A stretch of DNA of 64,000 nt from an uncultured Bacilli bacterium (GTDB lineage Bacteria; Bacillota_I; Bacilli_A; RFN20; DUOF01): contig CALVUJ010000001.1 of the NCBI GenBank assembly GCA_944363575.1, positions 32,787 through 96,786 of the forward strand, written 5' to 3'. The position numbers and the translations under genes were made by a program. This document shows, one piece after another, positions 60,112 to 64,000 of this stretch. Each line of letters opens with the position of its first letter. Position 1 is the first letter of the stretch. The notes beneath the pieces were generated by a model. It had not been told where the DNA came from and searched no databases. It saw nothing but the letters and a program-made list of their open reading frames with translations.

Positions 60112-60321
60112 TAAGTAGAGAAGTTTTATAATAAAATCATATGTGTATTGGAGTTTTTGTTTTGAGAGTAGAAAAAGATTTTTTCGATTCTGTTAAAAAC
60201 TTTTAGGGGGATGTATTTATAAACTTTTGATACTATTTTCTAACTTATATGACATTATCTTTTACTAAAATGAATTAATTGTTATTTATTTACATTTACA
60301 TATAATCTCTTTGTTTGAAAC

Positions 60322-60350
60322 TTGTTAATTTTTTATGGTAATGATAAAAT
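60322..60350 (+). promoter_or_regulatory. Promoter of the GAP1-N-like gene
   Basis: TTGTTA (60322-60327), 17-base spacer, TAAAAT (60345-60350) with TG upstream. Confidence 0.6.
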
Positions 60351-60371
60351 CCTAAAAAGGGGATGTTTATT

Positions 60372-61571
60372 ATGTTAAGTGAGAACAGTAAACTAGGCCA
60401 ATATGTTTATACAGCAGGAGGGCATGATGATAAGCACGGTAGTTTTGAGGTTTGGTCTTTATCAGAAGATGTAAAAAATGATGAAAGAGAACTACAAAAT
60501 CTTGTCTCTAGAGTGTTTAGGGGAGATTATGATTCTCATTGGGTTTATAAAAGCGTGCTAAAGCAAGGTGCTAAGCCTAATTTATTTGGTAAATATAGAG
60601 ATAAAGATTATGAGAATGTAAAAGTGCAAGTTAGGCATAAAATAGAGGTTTTAAATGGTGTAAGTCAAGGGACTCTAACTAGTGATGATTATAATGCTGA
60701 TTATAGAAATAACCCTGAAGATGCTCCTTATCGGATTTGTTTTTCTAAATTGAGTGATGGTAGAAGTGTTTTAGTTAGAGTGGGTTATGTGAATAAAGTG
60801 TATTCAACTAGAGATTTAAGAAATGGGAATTATTTTGCTCATGCTATTATTCTTCCTAAGGGGATTGAAATGTCCGATATTGATTTATCTCAAATAAAAT
60901 TTATAAAAGGACTATCATCAGAATATTGGGGAAAAGATGCACAAAAAGCTCCAGAATTATTGCCTCAAACATCAATTAAAGAGATGCAATCTGAAAAATA
61001 TAATTTAGAAAATTCTAAGATTTTAGATGCTATTGTTAAAAATGATTTATATAGATGGTTTAGTATAGCGAATGATAAAAATATGGATAGAGATATGAGA
61101 AATCAAGCTTCTAGAAATTTATATGATTTAATTAAGCAGGGGTCCTCTTTTCATGAGTTAATCTACTTGTCTAAGTTGTATGAAATAGAGCAATTGATGA
61201 GTGGGATTCCATATAACAAGGTAAATTCTGATTTATCTATTGAACTGGAACAATATAGTACACCATATGATTCCCTTTTTGAAGTGGCATCAAGAGCTGT
61301 TAGGATGAATTCTATTGATAGTGATAGTGTTCTTACTAAGGCTGTTTTGGATTTAGAGTATCATGGCTTTGATTTAAAATCGATTATTAATGCTACTGAA
61401 TTTAATAGAAAATGTATAGTTGCAGATGCTAGAATAAATTCTTTTAAAAAGGGCGAAAAGTTTGATGCTGCAGGCCCTCATATTAAGTCAGAAAGTTATA
61501 GATCAATGATGCTTTTAGATAGAACTTTGAAGAATATGTTGGAAAATAGAAAGAAGTCTACTAATAGATAA
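60372..61571 (+). CDS. GAP1-N-like orphan (conflict-system associated fold)
   Basis: 399 residues. The N-terminal half resembles the GTPase-associated protein 1 N-domain: YTAGGHDDKHGSFEVWSLS, DGRSVLVRVGYVNKVY followed by STRDLRNGNYFAHAIILP (the R-x-G-N-x-F-A-H pattern). The C-terminal half is helical (repeating LNIxDL-like segments) and unassigned. In published genomic surveys GAP1-N domains accompany GTPases and other NTPases in biological conflict systems; no GTPase gene lies beside this one. ATG 60372 with AAAAAGGGGATG is preferred to the ATG at 60363, which touches the site. It has its own promoter and terminator. Confidence 0.55.
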   Translation: MLSENSKLGQYVYTAGGHDDKHGSFEVWSLSEDVKNDERELQNLVSRVFRGDYDSHWVYKSVLKQGAKPNLFGKYRDKDYENVKVQVRHKIEVLNGVSQGTLTSDDYNADYRNNPEDAPYRICFSKLSDGRSVLVRVGYVNKVYSTRDLRNGNYFAHAIILPKGIEMSDIDLSQIKFIKGLSSEYWGKDAQKAPELLPQTSIKEMQSEKYNLENSKILDAIVKNDLYRWFSIANDKNMDRDMRNQASRNLYDLIKQGSSFHELIYLSKLYEIEQLMSGIPYNKVNSDLSIELEQYSTPYDSLFEVASRAVRMNSIDSDSVLTKAVLDLEYHGFDLKSIINATEFNRKCIVADARINSFKKGEKFDAAGPHIKSESYRSMMLLDRTLKNMLENRKKSTNR

Positions 61572-61596
61572 AAAAGTGCTTTAAAAGCACTTTTTT
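61571..61596. terminator. Bidirectional terminator shared with sigF
   Basis: A near-palindrome AAAAAGTGCTTTAAAAGCAC (61571-61590) followed by six T. It forms the end of sigF as well. Confidence 0.85.
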
Positions 61597-62300
61597 AATT
61601 TATCAATAATTTTCTTTTCTAATCTGGATACTTGAACTTGTGAAATATGAAATTTATCTGCAATTGTTTGTTGATTCAATTCTTGGTAATACCTTAATTT
61701 AACAAATAATTTTTCTTTATCGTTTAATAATTTTAAACTGTCTTTAAGTGTTAATAAATCGATTAAATTTTTATTTGATTCATCTTTTATTGTTTCTTCT
61801 AAGGTTATGCAAGAATCTCCTTTTTCATAGATAGGTTCTTCTATGGATGAAGGCATATAGCTTGTTTCCATTGCCATGATTAAGTCATATTTTGAGACAT
61901 TTAGTTTAGATGAAAGTTCTTCTAAAGTTATATCTTTTCCTGTTTGTGTATAATAATTGTTTTTTTCTTTGTTTATAGATATGCTTAGTTCTTTTAAACT
62001 TCTACTTACTTTTACAGGTCCAGAATCACGAAAATGTTTTTTTATTTCTCCTAGAATCATGGGAACAGCATATGTAGAAAACTGAACGTTGAAAGTAGGA
62101 TCAAAATTGTCTATAGCTTTTAATAATCCAATGCAACCGATTTGAAATAAATCTTCTTTTTCAGTGTTTGTGTGCTTGTAGCGATTAATTAAAGAATAGA
62201 TTAATGGTATGTTGTTTTGTAATATTTGGTCTTTTAATTCTTTTTCTCCATTATGATAGCGCAGTAGTAAGGTTGCGTTATCATTTTTTAAAGAAAGCAT
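61581..62300 (-). CDS. sigF: Forespore sigma factor sigma-F
   Basis: 239 residues. Sigma region 2 (RYKHTNTEKEDLFQIGCIGLLKAIDNFDPTFNVQFSTYAVPMILGEIKKHFRDSG), region 3, and region 4 HTH (NQQTIADKFHISQVQVSRLEKKIIDKLKK). The FSTYAVPMILGEI sequence is specific to the sporulation/stress SigF/SigB/SigG class; the place after spoIIAB identifies sigma-F. It is active only in the forespore once SpoIIAB releases it. The start overlaps the spoIIAB stop. Confidence 0.96.
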   Translation of the reverse strand: MLSLKNDNATLLLRYHNGEKELKDQILQNNIPLIYSLINRYKHTNTEKEDLFQIGCIGLLKAIDNFDPTFNVQFSTYAVPMILGEIKKHFRDSGPVKVSRSLKELSISINKEKNNYYTQTGKDITLEELSSKLNVSKYDLIMAMETSYMPSSIEEPIYEKGDSCITLEETIKDESNKNLIDLLTLKDSLKLLNDKEKLFVKLRYYQELNQQTIADKFHISQVQVSRLEKKIIDKLKKCF

Positions 62301-62737
62301 TATTGAACCTCTTGGTAATGCTTTTTAAAGATTTTAGTTATTGTTACTCTTGTTCCGATGTCTTTTTGGGATCTCACATCAAATTTGTCGGAAAAAGTTT
62401 TCATAATTGTGAAACCCATTCCGGCATGTTCTTGATCAGGTCTTGTAGTAAAACTTGATTTTAAGGCTTGTTCAATATTTTCGATACCTACTCCATAGTC
62501 TTGTATTGTTACTTCTAGTAGGTTTTCGGTGATTTTGGCTTTTAGGTATACATCTTTGCTTGAATCGTAGTTGTAACCATGGATGATAGCATTAGAAACG
62601 GCTTCTGAAATAATGGTTTTTACTTCACTTAATTCATCTAAAGTTGGATTTAATGGAAGTATGAAAGCAGAGATAGCAGTTCTAACGAAAGGTTCGTTTT
62701 CGATGATTGCGGAAAATTTTAGTTCTATTTTGTTCAT
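62300..62737 (-). CDS. spoIIAB: Anti-sigma-F factor / serine kinase
   Basis: 145 residues, GHKL ATP-binding fold: SEAVSNAIIHGYNYD (N box), QDYGVGIENI (G1, D-x-G-x-G) and HAGMGFTIMKTF (G2). SpoIIAB binds sigma-F with ATP and phosphorylates SpoIIAA. It overlaps spoIIAA by four bases. Confidence 0.97.
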   Translation of the reverse strand: MNKIELKFSAIIENEPFVRTAISAFILPLNPTLDELSEVKTIISEAVSNAIIHGYNYDSSKDVYLKAKITENLLEVTIQDYGVGIENIEQALKSSFTTRPDQEHAGMGFTIMKTFSDKFDVRSQKDIGTRVTITKIFKKHYQEVQ

Positions 62738-63087
62738 TTGCTGATACCTACTTTGTTCAAAGCTTGTTCTACTGAATCATATTTCCCCATGATTGTCCAA
62801 ATGCCTGCGACATTAAAAATCTTTTCTGTTTGAGCATTTACTCCAGACATGTAAAGATTTCCATTATATTTTTTTAGCTGATTGTATCTTCCAAGTATTA
62901 AACCAAGACCAGAACTATCTATAAAAGTTACATTAGAAAAGTCCATTATAACTTTTTTATATTTATTTTCATTTATTAAAGTTTCAAGTCTACTTTTATA
63001 TGATGTACACACTAAGTTATCTACATCTCCAATAAATTTAATTACTAAAGTGTTATCTATCACACCTAATTTCATTTCTTTGTTCAT
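62734..63087 (-). CDS. spoIIAA: Anti-anti-sigma factor SpoIIAA
   Basis: 117 residues, STAS domain with the phosphorylated Ser in VTFIDSSGLGLILGRY. When dephosphorylated by SpoIIE it frees sigma-F from SpoIIAB. AGGAGGAAAAAAT gives the ATG. First gene of this operon, since the upstream dacF copy is broken. Confidence 0.97.
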   Translation of the reverse strand: MNKEMKLGVIDNTLVIKFIGDVDNLVCTSYKSRLETLINENKYKKVIMDFSNVTFIDSSGLGLILGRYNQLKKYNGNLYMSGVNAQTEKIFNVAGIWTIMGKYDSVEQALNKVGISK

Positions 63088-63125
63088 ATTTTTTCCTCCT
63101 AAGAAAAAATTTTAAAACAAAGTAA

Positions 63126-63132
63126 TGTCGAA
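63126..63132 (+). promoter_or_regulatory. Spo0A box upstream of spoIIAA
   Basis: TGTCGAA matches the 0A consensus exactly and lies 39 bases before the spoIIAA start (TTCGACA as read on the gene's strand). TAAAAT at 63114-63109 follows by 11 bases on that strand and could be the -10. Confidence 0.55.
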
Positions 63133-63213
63133 AAAAGGAAATATTTAGAAAATGTGAGTAATTTAAGATAAAATCAAGATAAGGTTTTGATAAATGAGAT
63201 ATTTGGTAAAAAA

Positions 63214-63717
63214 CTAGTTAATTAGTGCTTTCCAGTAATTTATAAAGATATCTTTAAATTTGAGCTTTTCTACATTGTTTTTAGAGTAGATATCAAAGGA
63301 TGTTTGCCAGCCTGTGTTAGGGTTAGTTATAATTACTTGTCCTACTTTATTTTCTGTGTCGATAGGTGCTTCTTCAGTAGTGATTTCTACAGTAACGTTC
63401 ATGGTGGAAGGTTCTTCGTTTTTCTTTACTACATAAGTTACATCTTCTTTTGTTATGATTGGTGTGTTTTCCTGTTTTGCGTTATGAAATGTATGATTAG
63501 TAATTGATTCTCCAGCTTTATATAGTGTTACTACTTTATAGTTATTAAAACCATAGTTCATTAGATTGGTTGTGTCGGCATTTCTTGATTTGGAAGTTTC
63601 TGCATCCATTATGACAGTTATAAATCTCAAACCATTTCTTTGTGCTGTGGCAGTAAGATTAAAACCGGAATCTGATGTGTAGCCGGTTTTACTACAACTT
63701 CTTACCCAAAATTTCAA
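63214..63717 (-). pseudogene. dacF: 5'-truncated dacF (D-alanyl-D-alanine carboxypeptidase remnant)
   Basis: Up to 167 residues: only the KTG motif onward (SKTGYTSDSGFNLTATAQRNGLRF, a sequence shared by DacF/PBP5-type enzymes) and the C-terminal beta domain plus amphipathic tail. The catalytic SxxK and SxN motifs are missing, and no N-terminal sequence is found upstream. The best start codon is TTG with no ribosome site. Normal dacF precedes spoIIAA-spoIIAB-sigF in Bacillus. The junction lies near 63700, beyond which a different gene begins. Confidence 0.75.
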
Positions 63718-63807
63718 TAAAATATGGTGAAAATAATTATTAAGATAAAAATAATATTATGGGATTTTTTTAGTAATTAAAGATGTTATTTTTATATTAG
63801 TATTTTT

Positions 63808-63835
63808 TTGTTTAAATAGTTTTGTGTGTTATACT
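63808..63835 (+). promoter_or_regulatory. Promoter of the AlbA_2 gene
   Basis: TTGTTT (63808-63813), 16-base spacer, TATACT (63830-63835) with TG upstream. 63718-63807 shows nothing else. Confidence 0.5.
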
Positions 63836-63871
63836 TAATACATAAGATTAATAGGAAAGGATGGTGTATTA

Positions 63872-64000
63872 ATGAAGTATATGGAAACAGAATCAGTTGA
63901 ACTAAAAAGAAGTTTTAATGAAACTTTTGAAAAAGAAGTAGTTAGTTTTCTTAATTCAAATGATGGAGTTATTTATATCGGTGTTGAAGATAATGGAGAG
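63872..64000 (+). CDS. Schlafen AlbA_2-domain protein, N-terminus (partial)
   Basis: 43 residues before the window end. ESVELKRSFNETFEKEVVSFLNSNDGVIYIGVEDNGE is the opening of the Schlafen AlbA_2 domain (E-x-K-x...E-I-x-A-F-x-N-x-x-G-G-x-I-x-I-G-V-x-D-x-G). Such proteins are DNA-binding or nuclease-like regulators frequent in accessory regions. GGATGGTGTATTA precedes the ATG. It continues beyond base 64000. Confidence 0.8.
   Translation, partial: MKYMETESVELKRSFNETFEKEVVSFLNSNDGVIYIGVEDNGE

Noticed and set aside
60121..60321. Possible short gene between the T-box promoter and the GAP1-N-like gene
   Set aside because: The longest frame is about 21 codons without a ribosome site; it looks non-coding.
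1..64000. tRNA, rRNA, CRISPR, insertion sequence or prophage
   Set aside because: No tRNA T-arm plus acceptor pattern, rRNA segment, regularly spaced repeat, transposase or phage structural gene was noticed on reading; a covariance-model scan would be needed to exclude small RNA genes.

Overview
This is an extremely AT-rich Bacillota (low-GC Gram-positive) chromosome segment from an endospore former. TGA is used as a normal stop (for example spoVAD, glyA), so this is not a code-4 mollicute. Gene content fits a gut-type, deep-branching Bacilli/Erysipelotrichia-like lineage: a PolC-type replicase, T-box and ribosomal-protein leaders, and a sporulation set (ylbD, ylbE, ylbF, ylbJ, cotD, bofA, gpr, spoVAC-AD-AE-AF, spoIIAA-spoIIAB-sigF). 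The taxonomic placement is inference. I saw no rRNA, tRNA, CRISPR array, insertion sequence or prophage.

Layout. 1-5 kb: tail of an unidentified gene, a TIM-barrel sugar isomerase-like protein, a divergent ITPase-like protein, a divergent JAB/MPN-like protein, trmR, and a MerR-controlled flavodoxin/aldo-keto reductase pair. 5-14.5 kb: rpsO with a structured leader, a polysaccharide deacetylase, a CtpE-like P-type ATPase, glyA, trmL, then a 1057-residue lipoprotein of unknown function with a membrane/SHOCT partner. 14.5-24 kb (minus strand): rpsB-tsf-pyrH-frr-cdsA-rseP-polC, compacted by absence of uppS, dxr and proS. 24-28 kb: ylbD/E/F facing ylbJ, cotD behind a predicted sigma-K promoter, bofA. 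28-32.5 kb: FAD oxidoreductase, hemolysin-III family protein, two tandem paralogous membrane proteins, a split chromate transporter. 32.6-41.7 kb: comEA-comEC-holA-gpr, a small membrane protein, fmt, tsaC, helD and a TraX-family gene. 41.8-45 kb: spoVAC-AD-AE-AF. 45-54 kb: Nudix, rarA, dtd, a cluster of small membrane proteins, nucleoside phosphorylase, an RNA m5C methyltransferase, cls, tmcAL. 54.3-60 kb (minus): pheS-pheT behind a phenylalanine T-box, followed by a module of a tail-anchored coiled-coil protein, a cytosolic trypsin-like protease and a helical-bundle protein. 60.3-64 kb: an orphan GAP1-N-like protein, sigF-spoIIAB-spoIIAA with a Spo0A-type box, a decapitated dacF remnant, and the start of an AlbA_2 (Schlafen-type) gene.

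How it fits together: the window interleaves housekeeping translation/replication genes with sporulation genes acting from early commitment (SpoIIA operon) through forespore DPA uptake (SpoVA), sigma-K checkpoint (BofA), coat (CotD) and germination (Gpr). The most promising undescribed material is the protease/coiled-coil/helical-bundle module next to pheST, the GAP1-N-like orphan, the large lipoprotein with its SHOCT partner, the small-protein cluster at 47.4-49.0 kb, and the 97-residue protein with a 0A-type box where Bacillus carries spoIIP.
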